A stretch of DNA of 35,144 bases from CAZOVB01 sp046541415 (GCA_046541415.1 JBKHDI010000038.1:1-35144), one strand, 5' to 3'; positions 18,244 to 26,020 are shown, counted from the first letter of the stretch. Program-made: numbers and translations. Notes: generated by a model from the letters alone, not told the origin.

Positions 18244-18687
18244 TGCGGCGTCCGAGAGGATCTGCCCGGCAGGCCCGGCCGCGACACATCGGCCGCTGTC
18301 CAGCACGATCGCCTCCTGACACAACGGCCCCGCCAGATCCAGATCGTGCGTGGCCAGCAGGAGGTAGACGCCCATTACAGCCAGGAACATGACATCCACG
18401 GGCCGCAGGCGGTCCTGCCCTGACAACTGCGGCAGAGCGTCCTGGTAGCCGCGGACCCGCATGGCCAGGTGGATCCGCTCGCTGCGGCCCAGCGTCCGAA
18501 GCAGCAACGTGCCGATAACCCCTCCCACCGACCGGAGGCTGCGACCTGTCGGGGCCAGGTCGGCCCCCCGCAACAGCCGGGCCTGTCGCATCTGCGACCC
18601 CTCCTCCAACAGGACGACAAGGTACCGGTACAGCAGACCGATCTGCTCGACCAACACCCTGGGCAGACCGCAGCGACGCAGGGCCCG
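18244..18687 (-). pseudogene. Fused remnant of CbiQ/EcfT permease and CbiO/EcfA ATPase
   Basis: Reading the minus strand from about 18687 to 18355 gives the C-terminal half of a CbiQ/EcfT-type transmembrane subunit. It has LVEQIGLLYRYLVVLLEE and both Ala-Arg-Gly-type coupling motifs (ARLLRG and AMRVRG), ending in a membrane segment MFLAVMGVYLLL. It continues without a break (18354 to about 18244) into the end of a CbiO/EcfA ATPase, starting at the H-loop ATHDLDL and running through AIVLDSGRCVAAGPAGQILSD. The N-terminal half of CbiQ and the Walker A, signature and Walker B parts of CbiO are absent, so this cannot be a working transporter. It looks like a decayed cobalt/nickel ECF operon after internal deletions. 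An intact copy may exist elsewhere. Confidence 0.75.
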
Positions 18688-18828
18688 CGACTCCAGTGGT
18701 CTGCGTCCTGTAATGCCCTTTTCCGGCAGAAAACCCAGTATTACGTGATGCTGCCAGCGTAATATCGCCGGGATCGGCAGGGCATCCTTCAACGGGCGGA
18801 CAGTTGATCGAAGAACCCCGCGGCCTGC

Positions 18829-18866
18829 AAAAAAAAGCAGACTTGGCGGGGGGGGACCAAGTCTGC
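18829..18866 (-). terminator. Strong rho-independent terminator
   Basis: On the minus strand a perfect 10-bp stem (GCAGACTTGG/CCAAGTCTGC, arms 18857-18866 and 18837-18846) with a 10-nt C-rich loop is followed by eight T. It lies about 206 nt beyond the pmbA-like stop and would end either that transcript or an independent RNA. Confidence 0.92.
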
Positions 18867-18991
18867 ATCAAGACAGGCCGGCAAGGGGGAGAACCAGCCT
18901 GTATGGGTCAAATTGTGGGGCAATTGCAAAAGGATTGGCTCCTCTCGACGATCACCCGATCGGCACATCGCGTTTGCGTGGTGTCGACTTC
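18829..18991 (-). ncRNA. Candidate small RNA with C-rich hairpin loops
   Basis: Downstream of the pmbA-like gene a possible minus-strand promoter (TTGTCG at 19020-19025, TAAAAT at 18998-19003, 16-nt spacer) would start an RNA of about 160 nt ending at the strong terminator. The predicted RNA folds into a chain of hairpins: CGATC/GATCG (18949-18962), AATTG/CAATT (18911-18925, loop CCCCA), an 8-bp CAGGCTGG/CCGGCCTG stem (18874-18901, loop TTCTCCCCCTTG) and the terminator (loop TCCCCCCCCG). Three loops expose C tracts able to pair with Shine-Dalgarno sequences, as in the known C-rich sRNAs of Firmicutes. The alternative is a long structured 3' UTR of pmbA. Not recognised as a known family. Confidence 0.35.
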
Positions 18992-18997
18992 CTTGAC

Positions 18998-19025
18998 ATT
19001 TTAAGGATCATCTTCCGATCGACAA
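18998..19025 (-). promoter_or_regulatory. Candidate promoter of the C-rich RNA
   Basis: On the minus strand, TTGTCG and TAAAAT are separated by 16 nt, placed 48 nt or more after the pmbA-like stop at 19073. The -10 has five of six consensus bases and the -35 four of six. By eye only. Confidence 0.35.
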
Positions 19026-19072
19026 GAGCAAATTGACCAAAATTCGCAAACTTTTGCGCCAATGCAGAATCT

Positions 19073-20395
19073 TTACAATGTGAATGTAAATCCATCCACC
19101 AGCGCCCCGGGCAGATGCGTCGAATCGGTCGATCGCTGCCCATACGTGCCGGCTGCGGGCATGAACTGCCGCGACCTCGTCAGATCCACCAGCCCCTCGC
19201 CCAGTACGTTATAGACGGTCTCGTCGAAGCGCATCACTTCTACCGGCGCGACAATCTCGCCACTTTCGACCCAGAATGTCGCGAAACGCGTCATGCCCGT
19301 GATCCGGCAAGCAGGCCGATCGGAATAGTTGGCGTAGTGCAGGGTGTTGATATACAGCCCGGTACCGAGGTCATGGAGGATCTTGTCATCGGCCAGTTGC
19401 CCCGCTGCCATCTCCAACGAGCTGGGCGATTCACCGGGCCCGGCGCCGTTGGTCTTCGCATCGTACTGGCGGGCGGAGCGCGGGCTGATGAGCAGATCTC
19501 CCAGTCGGCCCGAGTCGATCAATGTCACCGAGTCGGGCTTGACGTATCCGGCCGATTGGAAGTTCGGCGCCAGCCCGCCGGCGGTGTTCTCGACCAGGCT
19601 CACGCGCGGGTCCAGCGTCACGCCGTCCTCTGCCATCTTCAGCAGCGAGGTGGTCTTGGTCTGGTGGGCCTTGAGGCCGAACCCGCCCCACCCGAGCATG
19701 CCGACGAACTCCTCCAACGCCGCCGGGGTCAGGTATACCCGGTATTGGCCGCGGTCGATCTTCCGGGCCGGGCGGCGGAGTACCTCCAACTGGGCCAGGC
19801 CCGTTTCGACCTTCCCGGCCAGGGCCTGCGGGTCCCACTGGAAGCCCCCATAGCTGCATTTGACAGCCTTGTCGGCCTGGTGGTAGAAGCACCAGTCGAA
19901 GTGGAACGTGTGCGTGGAGAACCAGTTCCGCTGGCCCAGGGAGTTGGCAAAGCCCGCGTAGATCCCCCCAGCCGCCAGCAGCCCGACCATGTCCGAACCT
20001 TCGCAGCGAGACTGGATCTGCTCCAGCATCTCCGACGCTGCGGGCAGCTCGTCCTGGCCGATCTGGCTGCCGGATTGGACGTCCTGGTTGTACAGCAGGT
20101 ACGGATCTTCGGGCATCTGGCCGAGGTGCTCGCGGAGATTTCGCAGACAGGCTTTGGCCCGGGCGAGGTCTTGCTCGGCCTGGCCGGAGAGGGTGATCTG
20201 CCCGGACAGGTGGCGCCCCGAATCGATCAGCTCGATCGACGCGTAGATCTGGCGGACCTGCCCGGCCTGGCGGATCTGGTTATGGTTCAGGCGTACGAAG
20301 TCGGACTTCTCGGCCGAGAAGTTCACCAACATCACTTCCTGCCCCTGGGTCAGGCTGACGATTTTCTCGGCGATATTCTGTAGAGTTTCGATCAT
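19073..20395 (-). CDS. PmbA/TldE-like metalloprotease partner subunit
   Basis: A 440-residue member of the TldD/PmbA (peptidase U62) family. It lacks the HExxH zinc motif carried by its upstream neighbour, as PmbA/TldE does, and shows the family pattern in the C-terminal half (VTLIDSGRLGDLLISPRSAR, TGLYINTLHYANYSDR, MTRFATFWVESGEIV). In E. coli the TldD-TldE heterodimer degrades unfolded peptides and matures microcin B17 and CcdA. The start at 20395 follows the tldD stop by 17 nt with only a weak ribosome site, so translation is probably coupled to tldD. The open frame upstream of 20395 is tldD read out of frame. Confidence 0.88.
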   Translation of the reverse strand: MIETLQNIAEKIVSLTQGQEVMLVNFSAEKSDFVRLNHNQIRQAGQVRQIYASIELIDSGRHLSGQITLSGQAEQDLARAKACLRNLREHLGQMPEDPYLLYNQDVQSGSQIGQDELPAASEMLEQIQSRCEGSDMVGLLAAGGIYAGFANSLGQRNWFSTHTFHFDWCFYHQADKAVKCSYGGFQWDPQALAGKVETGLAQLEVLRRPARKIDRGQYRVYLTPAALEEFVGMLGWGGFGLKAHQTKTTSLLKMAEDGVTLDPRVSLVENTAGGLAPNFQSAGYVKPDSVTLIDSGRLGDLLISPRSARQYDAKTNGAGPGESPSSLEMAAGQLADDKILHDLGTGLYINTLHYANYSDRPACRITGMTRFATFWVESGEIVAPVEVMRFDETVYNVLGEGLVDLTRSRQFMPAAGTYGQRSTDSTHLPGALVDGFTFTL

Positions 20396-20412
20396 GGGGC
20401 TGGCTTTCCGGA

Positions 20413-21852
20413 TCAGGCGCCGCCGAAGACTTCGACGTCGCCGAACAGGGCGGTTGGACTGGCATGGCCGACGCGGACCATCTGGTTCGGCTCGCCCTTG
20501 CCGCAGTTGGGCGTGCCCAGCACGCCGGCCGTCGCAGCCGAGCCGACCCGTTTGAGGCTCCGCCAGAACGTCGCGCTGATGCCCCGGTAGTTCGGGTTGC
20601 AGACCAGGTCGGTCAGCTGCCCATCCTCGATCAGTCGGCCCCACTCGCAGCCGAACTGGAACTTGTTGCGACTGTCGTCGATCGACCACGACCGGTTGGT
20701 CTGCATGTAGATCCCCTTCTCGACCGAGGCGATCATCTCTTCGAGGCTTGCCTCGCCCAGTTCGAGGTTCAGGTTGGCCATGCGGTCGATCGGCGGGCGG
20801 TTCCAGCTGCTGGCGCGGCTGTTGGCGACCCCGGGCATGTTCGCGCGGGCCTGGCTGATGGTCCCGCCCAGGGGCCTTTGCAGGATTCCGTCGCGGATCA
20901 GGTAGGTTTTCTCAGCGGCCAGGCCTTCGTCGTCGGCGGCGTAGCTGACGAACTGGTGGTCCATCGTCGGATCGAACGTCACGTTCAGCAGTTCGCTGCC
21001 GTACTGGTACTTGCCGAACATCTCGGGCGTGACAAAGCTCGTGCCCGCGTAGTTTCGTTCGTCGCCGAGGATGCGGTCCAGTTCGAGCGGATGGCCGATC
21101 GACTCGTGGATCTGCAGGATCATCTGGTCGGGGGCCAGGATGACATCCATCGTGCCGGTCGGGCAGTTGGGCGCATCGAGCAGTTCCATCGCCTCGGCGG
21201 CCAGTCGGGGCGGAGCCTGCCGGTACGCGATGCGGTCGAGCACCTCCAGGCCGCCCTGCTGGCAACCGCCGCGATGGCCCAGGTGCGTGCGGGTCTGGGT
21301 CTTGGCACCCCGGTTGGCCGTGGCCGCCAGGGAGGGGGCAAGCAGGCTGAACCGCTGGGCGATCCGTCCGCCCGTGCTGGTCAGGTAGAGCGTCTGACAA
21401 TCGGTGTGCCACAGCGACGCCTGGCGGTCGACGATCCCGTCGCCGATCTTCATCCGGTCGGTGCACTGGGCCAGCAGGTCGAGCTTTTCCGCCAGCGAGG
21501 TCGAGGCCCAGCGGATCTGCTCGGGCCCGTCGTATTCGACCTGGGTGGAAGGCATGGCAATGGCGGAGAAGTCCGTGACGCTCCGACCGGCCGAGGCGCG
21601 GGCCCAGTCGGCTGCGGCCCGGGCGGCAGCGGAAAGCCCTTCGACCGACAGGTCCGGGCTGGCTGCATAGCCCATGCCTCCACCGGCGACGACGGTGACC
21701 ATGGCCCCGCAGTCATCGCAGGCTTGGGCAGGCAGGGGCGTATCGTCGCGGACGGCGAGGAATTCCACCTCTTCCCGCATCGCCCGGAGGCTGCAGAAAT
21801 CGACCCCGGGCGGGATGATGCGGCCGAACAGACCTTCCAGTTTCTCGAACAT
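20413..21852 (-). CDS. tldD: TldD-type zinc metalloprotease
   Basis: A 479-residue TldD-family protein with the zinc-binding HExxH motif at His249-Glu-Ser-Ile-Gly-His254 in QIHESIGHPLELDRILG, followed by the usual AGTSFVTPEMFGKYQYGS and a C-terminal GTPNCGKGEPNQMVRVGHASP segment. TldD is the catalytic half of a heterodimer that threads extended peptides into its chamber; the next gene supplies the inactive half. GAGGTG lies about 5 nt before the ATG at 21852. It lies 104 nt downstream of the ABC exporter pair on the same strand, without a convincing terminator in between, so co-transcription is possible. The exporter-plus-TldD/E order recalls peptide-maturation loci, but no precursor peptide is obvious in the pair itself. 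Confidence 0.92.
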   Translation of the reverse strand: MFEKLEGLFGRIIPPGVDFCSLRAMREEVEFLAVRDDTPLPAQACDDCGAMVTVVAGGGMGYAASPDLSVEGLSAAARAAADWARASAGRSVTDFSAIAMPSTQVEYDGPEQIRWASTSLAEKLDLLAQCTDRMKIGDGIVDRQASLWHTDCQTLYLTSTGGRIAQRFSLLAPSLAATANRGAKTQTRTHLGHRGGCQQGGLEVLDRIAYRQAPPRLAAEAMELLDAPNCPTGTMDVILAPDQMILQIHESIGHPLELDRILGDERNYAGTSFVTPEMFGKYQYGSELLNVTFDPTMDHQFVSYAADDEGLAAEKTYLIRDGILQRPLGGTISQARANMPGVANSRASSWNRPPIDRMANLNLELGEASLEEMIASVEKGIYMQTNRSWSIDDSRNKFQFGCEWGRLIEDGQLTDLVCNPNYRGISATFWRSLKRVGSAATAGVLGTPNCGKGEPNQMVRVGHASPTALFGDVEVFGGA

Positions 21853-21956
21853 CCAGCACCTCGTTTTAAAGACAGCGCCAGCTTAGGCCCGCCGGTCGGC
21901 CCGGTCGAGCAAAAACCGACCTGCAGTTCACCGCGGCCTTGCCTGCCGGGCCGGGA

Positions 21957-23825
21957 TCAATTCTCGGCGACGAACAGTTCGTCCTCGTGCTCGCGGGTGA
22001 ACTGGTTGGTGTACAGTTCGTAGTAGCGCCCGCCGGCGGCGATCAGTTCGTGGTGCGTGCCCTGTTCGACCACGCGCCCGGCGTCGATGACGAGGATCAT
22101 GTCCGCCTTGCGGATCGTCGAGAGGCGGTGGGCGATGACGAAGCTGATCCGCCCGGCCATCATCGCATCCAGGGCCGCCTGGATCTTCTGCTCGGTCTGC
22201 GTGTCGACCGAGCTGGTCGCCTCGTCCATCACGAACAGTTCCGGATCGGCCAGGATCGCCCGGGCGAAGCTGATCAACTGCTTCTGGCCTGTCGAGAGGC
22301 GCACGCCCCCCTCGCCGACCGACGTGTCGTAGCCTTCGTCCATCTCGCGGATGAACTCGTGGGCGTTGACCATCTCGGCGGCGGAGACGATTTCCGCATC
22401 GGTCGCATCCAATCGGCCGTAGCGGATGTTGTCGCGGATGGTCCCGGAGAACAGGTGCGGCGTCTGGAGGACAATGCCCAGCTTGTCCTGCAGCCAGAGC
22501 AGCGAGCGTTTGCGGTAGTCGGTCCCGTTGATGCGGATCTCGCCGGCGGTCGGTTCGTAGAAGCGGCAGAGCAGCGAGACGATCGTGCTTTTCCCGCCGC
22601 CGGTCGGCCCGACGAGGGCGACGGTCTGCCCAGCCTGGACGAGAAGGTTGAAGTCCTTGAGCACTTCGCGCCCTTTTTCGTAGGCGAAGCTGACATCGGC
22701 GAACTCGACCGATTGGACCCGGTCGGCCCCGCCGTCGAAGGCGACGTTGGGAGGCAGGTGGTTTCTGGCGGCGGTCTGGGCCATCGCGGCGCGGACGTCG
22801 TCGGAGTCCTGGATTTCCGGGACAGTCTCCAGCAGTCCCGCGACGCGTTCGGCCGCGGCCTGGGCGGCCTGGAAATCGGCCAGGAAGCGGCTGAGCTCCT
22901 GGATCGGGAAGAAGAAGTGGCCCGCGAAGCTGATGAACGCGAACAGCGTCCCGAGGCTCATCGAATCTTGCCCGCCGCGCATGACATCCAGCCCGCCCTG
23001 CCACAGGGCGATGCCCGCTCCGATGCTCGTGATCGTCAGCATCAGGGGCATGTACACCGAGCCGAGGATCGCGTTGCGGACCGAATCGGCATACATCCCG
23101 CCTGTCAATCGCTCAAATTCGCCGAGGTTCTCCTCTTCCCGCACCAGTGACTTGGTCGTCCGGACGCCCATGATCGACTCGTTGTACGCCGCGGTGATGT
23201 TCGAGTTGGCCTTGCGGATCTTGCGGCTGACCAGCAGCATGCGTTTCTGGAACCAGTAGCTGACGGCCAGCAGCGGCGGGACCACGGCCAGGACCATCAG
23301 CGCCAGCTGCCAGTTGAGCACCAACAGCACGGTGGAGATCACGCCCAGCATGCACAGCGACCAGACCAGGTCCAGGCTGCCCCAGGCGATCGTCCGGCTG
23401 AGGCGGTCGCAGTCGCTGGTCAGACGCGTGACCAGCCAGCCGACGTTACGCTTGTCGTAGTACGAGAACGACAGCTCCTGCAGCCGGGCGAAGCCTTCCT
23501 GGCGCAGGTCGTGACTGATGCCCGTCGAGATCTTCCCGGCCAGGATGATGAACACCCAGATGCACGAGCTGAACGTGAGGATCAGCCCGCCGTAAAGCAG
23601 GATGTACTTCCAGAGACTCGCCTGCGAACCGTGGGCGCGGACGTCGTCGATGACGTATCGCGTCACCAGCGTAACGCCCGAGTCGGCCCCGGCGGTGATG
23701 ATCGCCACCACCGCCAGGCCGATGATGTACTTCCAGTACGCCCTGCCCTGCCGGAGGATCCGCAGCCAGGGCCCGGCCCGAAGCCCGCCGTGGAATTCCT
23801 CTTCCTGTAAGCTTGTTTTGGCCAT
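21957..23825 (-). CDS. ABC exporter half-transporter, subunit with canonical ATPase motifs
   Basis: A 622-residue half-transporter: six membrane segments in the first 320 residues, then a nucleotide-binding domain. Walker A is GPTGGGKST with Lys412, Walker B ends in MDEATSSVD with the catalytic Glu535, and the H-loop is VIAHRLSTI. The signature is LSTGQ rather than LSGGQ. The neighbour has the opposite pattern, so the two should form a heterodimer with one active and one degenerate ATP site, as in TM287/288-type exporters. Substrate (lipid, drug or peptide) cannot be told. It starts 13 nt after its partner's stop and both proteins begin with MAK. Confidence 0.93.
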   Translation of the reverse strand: MAKTSLQEEEFHGGLRAGPWLRILRQGRAYWKYIIGLAVVAIITAGADSGVTLVTRYVIDDVRAHGSQASLWKYILLYGGLILTFSSCIWVFIILAGKISTGISHDLRQEGFARLQELSFSYYDKRNVGWLVTRLTSDCDRLSRTIAWGSLDLVWSLCMLGVISTVLLVLNWQLALMVLAVVPPLLAVSYWFQKRMLLVSRKIRKANSNITAAYNESIMGVRTTKSLVREEENLGEFERLTGGMYADSVRNAILGSVYMPLMLTITSIGAGIALWQGGLDVMRGGQDSMSLGTLFAFISFAGHFFFPIQELSRFLADFQAAQAAAERVAGLLETVPEIQDSDDVRAAMAQTAARNHLPPNVAFDGGADRVQSVEFADVSFAYEKGREVLKDFNLLVQAGQTVALVGPTGGGKSTIVSLLCRFYEPTAGEIRINGTDYRKRSLLWLQDKLGIVLQTPHLFSGTIRDNIRYGRLDATDAEIVSAAEMVNAHEFIREMDEGYDTSVGEGGVRLSTGQKQLISFARAILADPELFVMDEATSSVDTQTEQKIQAALDAMMAGRISFVIAHRLSTIRKADMILVIDAGRVVEQGTHHELIAAGGRYYELYTNQFTREHEDELFVAEN

Positions 23826-23838
23826 GTTGAATTCCGAT

Positions 23839-25680
23839 CTATTCGGCCTCGGCCGCCGGGGCCGGGGTCATCTCGTTGCGAAGGTCTTCTGCCAGCGAGC
23901 TCTGGATCTCCCACAGCCGCTGGTACAATCCGGGTTGATCGACCAGGTCTGCGTGCCTGCCTCGCTGGATGATCCGCCCGTGGTCGAGCACGAGGATCTC
24001 GTCGGCCTGCATCAGCGTCGAGAGCCGATGGGCGATCACGATCGTCGTGTGCCTGCCCTTGCGCTGGGCCAGGGCGTGGAGGATCATCGACTCGGTCCGG
24101 GTATCGACCGCCGAGAGCGCGTCGTCCAGCACGAGCACCGGCGGGTCCTTCAGCAGGGCCCGGGCGATGCAGACGCGCTGTCTCTGTCCGCCGGAGAGCG
24201 TCACGCCGCGTTCGCCGACCTCGGTCTCGTATCCGTCATCGAACTGCTGGATCGACTGGGAGATGCAGGCGGCCTCGGCGGCGGCGAACATCTCGGCGTC
24301 TTCGGCCCGACTGCGCCCGAGTTTGATATTCTCGCGGATCGAGCGGGAGTACAGGAAGGGCTCCTGCATGACCACGCCGATCTGCGAGCGGACATACTTG
24401 CGGGGCAGGCAGCGGATCTCCTCGCCGTCCAGTTCGATCGTCCCATTCTCGTAGTCGTACAGGCGCAGCAGGAGGTTGACGATCGTGCTCTTGCCCGATC
24501 CGGACGCGCCCAGCAGGGCCAGCGTCTTGCCCGGGGCCACCTCGAACGACACGTCGCGCAGGACGTGGGCGTCTTCGCCGTGGCTGAAGGTGACGTGGGC
24601 AAAGCGGATGCGTCCTTCGGCGTGGCGGTCCTTGACGGCGGCATCGGCCTCGTGCGGTTCGGCCGGGGCGTCGAGGACTTCCTGGATTCTGCCCAGGGCC
24701 ACCGACGCCTTGCCCAGTTCGCTGAGCACCCGCCCCATGTGGCGGATGGGCCAGAGGAACTGGTTGACCAGCATCCAGAAGGCGATGAACTCGCCGTAGC
24801 TCAGGGCCCCGGCCAGGATGTGCCAGACCCCCGCGACCAGGACGATGCCCATCTGGGTCAGGCAAAGCAGGTCCGAGAGCGACCAGAACCAGGCCATGAT
24901 CACCATCAGGCGGTACCACTTGTCGCGGTAGGCGTCGTTGGTGGCTGCGAACTTCTGCTTCTCGAACTCGCCGCGGGCGAAAGCGCGCACCACCCGGATG
25001 CCGGTCAGGTTCTCCTGGACGGTGGTGGTCATGGCGCCCTCGGCCTCATCCATCTCCTGGAAGCTGTGACGCGCCCGGATGAAGAAGACCGACGCAAAGG
25101 CGGCGATCGGGATGATCAGCGTCAGCGACCAAAGGGCCATGCTCGTCGAGAGCAGGAACATCACCGGCACGATGGCCAGGACCAGCACCAGGGCCCGGCC
25201 GATCTCGACGACCTGCTGGGACAGGAACAGCCGCAACGTCTCGACGTCGCTGCTGGCCCGCTGGACGAGGTCGCCGGTGTCGGCCTGGTCGTGGTAGCGC
25301 GCGGGCAAATGTTGCAGGTGGTCGTACAGCCGGTTCCGCAGGTTGCGACAGATCGACTCGCTGGCCAGGGCAGACCACCGGCCCCGCAAGTAGGTGAACA
25401 GTCCGGAGACCGCCATGACGCCGAACATCGCCACCGCGGCGATCCACAGGTTGGCGGCCAGGGCGTCGCGGCCCCCGGCAGAATCGACCCACCGACGGAC
25501 GAACTGCGGCGCCTGCAGCGGCTTGCCCGTGATCACGTAGTCGATGACCTGGCTGGTCACCAGCGGCTGGCCGAGCATGACCACCGAGGCGATGATCATC
25601 GCGACCATCGCCGCAGCGTAGCGAAGTCTCTGCCCGGCCATGGCTTGCCAGAGCATTCTGCTTTTTGCGTGTTTCGCCAT
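23839..25680 (-). CDS. ABC exporter half-transporter, subunit with degenerate Walker B
   Basis: A 613-residue half-transporter with six membrane segments followed by an ATPase domain. Walker A is GASGSGKST with Lys397, the signature is LSGGQRQ, and Walker B reads LDDALSAVD, with Asp520 where the catalytic Glu normally stands. Paired with the next gene, its Walker A/B meets the partner's altered LSTGQ signature to form the degenerate site, while its own intact signature completes the active site. AGGA lies about 9 nt before the ATG at 25680. It is the first large gene of the operon and is preceded by two tandem terminators and a 22-codon ORF that may regulate it. Confidence 0.93.
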   Translation of the reverse strand: MAKHAKSRMLWQAMAGQRLRYAAAMVAMIIASVVMLGQPLVTSQVIDYVITGKPLQAPQFVRRWVDSAGGRDALAANLWIAAVAMFGVMAVSGLFTYLRGRWSALASESICRNLRNRLYDHLQHLPARYHDQADTGDLVQRASSDVETLRLFLSQQVVEIGRALVLVLAIVPVMFLLSTSMALWSLTLIIPIAAFASVFFIRARHSFQEMDEAEGAMTTTVQENLTGIRVVRAFARGEFEKQKFAATNDAYRDKWYRLMVIMAWFWSLSDLLCLTQMGIVLVAGVWHILAGALSYGEFIAFWMLVNQFLWPIRHMGRVLSELGKASVALGRIQEVLDAPAEPHEADAAVKDRHAEGRIRFAHVTFSHGEDAHVLRDVSFEVAPGKTLALLGASGSGKSTIVNLLLRLYDYENGTIELDGEEIRCLPRKYVRSQIGVVMQEPFLYSRSIRENIKLGRSRAEDAEMFAAAEAACISQSIQQFDDGYETEVGERGVTLSGGQRQRVCIARALLKDPPVLVLDDALSAVDTRTESMILHALAQRKGRHTTIVIAHRLSTLMQADEILVLDHGRIIQRGRHADLVDQPGLYQRLWEIQSSLAEDLRNEMTPAPAAEAE

Positions 25681-25706
25681 TGATCAATCCTAGCTTTCCC
25701 CGAATG

Positions 25707-25731
25707 AAAAAGGCCCGCATATCAGCGGGCC
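25707..25731 (-). terminator. Second leader terminator, just before the ABC operon
   Basis: On the minus strand GGCCCGC and GCGGGCC (arms 25725-25731 and 25712-25718, 6-nt loop) are followed by five T (25707-25711). It lies 27 nt before the ABC start codon, so it must be read through or by-passed if the operon is transcribed from the upstream promoter. Confidence 0.75.
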
Positions 25732-25737
25732 GAATGC

Positions 25738-25751
25738 GTCGCGATCGCGAC
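25738..25751. repeat. Perfect 14-bp palindrome between the tandem terminators
   Basis: GTCGCGATCGCGAC is a perfect palindrome between the two leader terminators. It could be a protein-binding site for the ABC operon or chance in GC-rich DNA. Confidence 0.45.
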
Positions 25752-25787
25752 AAAAACAAAACGGGCCCGCTCCTTCGAGCAGGCCCG
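25752..25787 (-). terminator. First leader terminator after the 22-codon ORF
   Basis: On the minus strand the arms 25777-25787 and 25762-25772 form ten pairs with one A-C mismatch and a 4-nt loop, followed by TTTTGTTTTTG. It starts 27 nt after the stop of the small ORF. Confidence 0.8.
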
Positions 25788-25814
25788 CTGTAATTTGCTG
25801 TGTTGCGAATCTGC

Positions 25815-25883
25815 TCAGCGCATACCGGTGTTGCGGCCGAACCGCACGACGGCGTGGGTGATGATGTAGATTCGCATATCCAT
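25815..25883 (-). CDS. 22-residue small ORF, possible leader peptide
   Basis: The ORF reads MDMRIYIITHAVVRFGRNTG followed by Met-Arg and a TGA. It has AAGGAG 5 nt before its ATG, a candidate sigma70 promoter about 40-65 nt upstream and an 8-bp hairpin directly before the ribosome site. After the stop come two rho-independent terminators and then the ABC exporter operon on the same strand. No run of one amino acid typical of biosynthetic attenuators is present; it has four Arg and three Ile. It may be a leader peptide that controls read-through into the ABC genes, a small secreted or membrane-active peptide exported by them, or a stand-alone small protein. I do not recognise it. Confidence 0.5.
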   Translation of the reverse strand: MDMRIYIITHAVVRFGRNTGMR

Positions 25884-25897
25884 CAATTCTCCTTGCA

Positions 25898-25916
25898 GGC
25901 GACAGACCCTGTCGCC
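25898..25916 (-). promoter_or_regulatory. 5'-leader hairpin ahead of the 22-codon ORF
   Basis: GGCGACAG and CTGTCGCC form a perfect 8-bp stem with a 3-nt loop, ending 7 nt before the AAGGAG ribosome site of the small ORF and at the expected start of its transcript. It may stabilise the mRNA or be a regulator site. Confidence 0.5.
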
Positions 25917-25922
25917 GAAGTC

Positions 25923-25950
25923 ATTATTCCGACTGATGGGGATCTGACAA
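25923..25950 (-). promoter_or_regulatory. Putative sigma70 promoter of the 22-codon ORF / ABC leader
   Basis: On the minus strand TTGTCA (25945-25950) and AATAAT (25923-25928) are spaced by 16 nt, each with five of six consensus bases. Transcription would begin at about 25916, at the leader hairpin. Confidence 0.55.
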
Positions 25951-25997
25951 GGGACTAATGCGAACAATGTAGCCGCCCTGACCGCTTGTCGGACTCT

Positions 25998-26020
25998 AAG
26001 TTCGCGTGTTGTCCGAACTT
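25998..26020. repeat. 7-bp inverted repeat upstream of the leader promoter
   Basis: AAGTTCG (25998-26004) and CGAACTT (26014-26020) flank a 9-nt centre, 48 nt upstream of the -35 box of the small-ORF promoter and 54 nt beyond the SGNH gene stop. It could be an operator or an untailed terminator hairpin of the SGNH gene. Confidence 0.4.

Noticed and set aside
17392..18792. A continuous 466-codon minus-strand frame as one intact gene
   Set aside because: Only 18244-18687 has recognisable protein character (CbiQ and CbiO ends). The rest is low-quality sequence crossing the small membrane gene antisense, so I call just the remnant.
18901..18952. A TTG-started small ORF after AGGAG inside the candidate RNA
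   Set aside because: It would read through the strong terminator and has no recognisable protein features; the RNA interpretation is simpler.
25741..25748. GCGATCGC, identical to the cyanobacterial HIP1 octamer
   Set aside because: It occurs as the centre of one local palindrome; I did not notice it as a repeated element, and the rest of the window does not look cyanobacterial.
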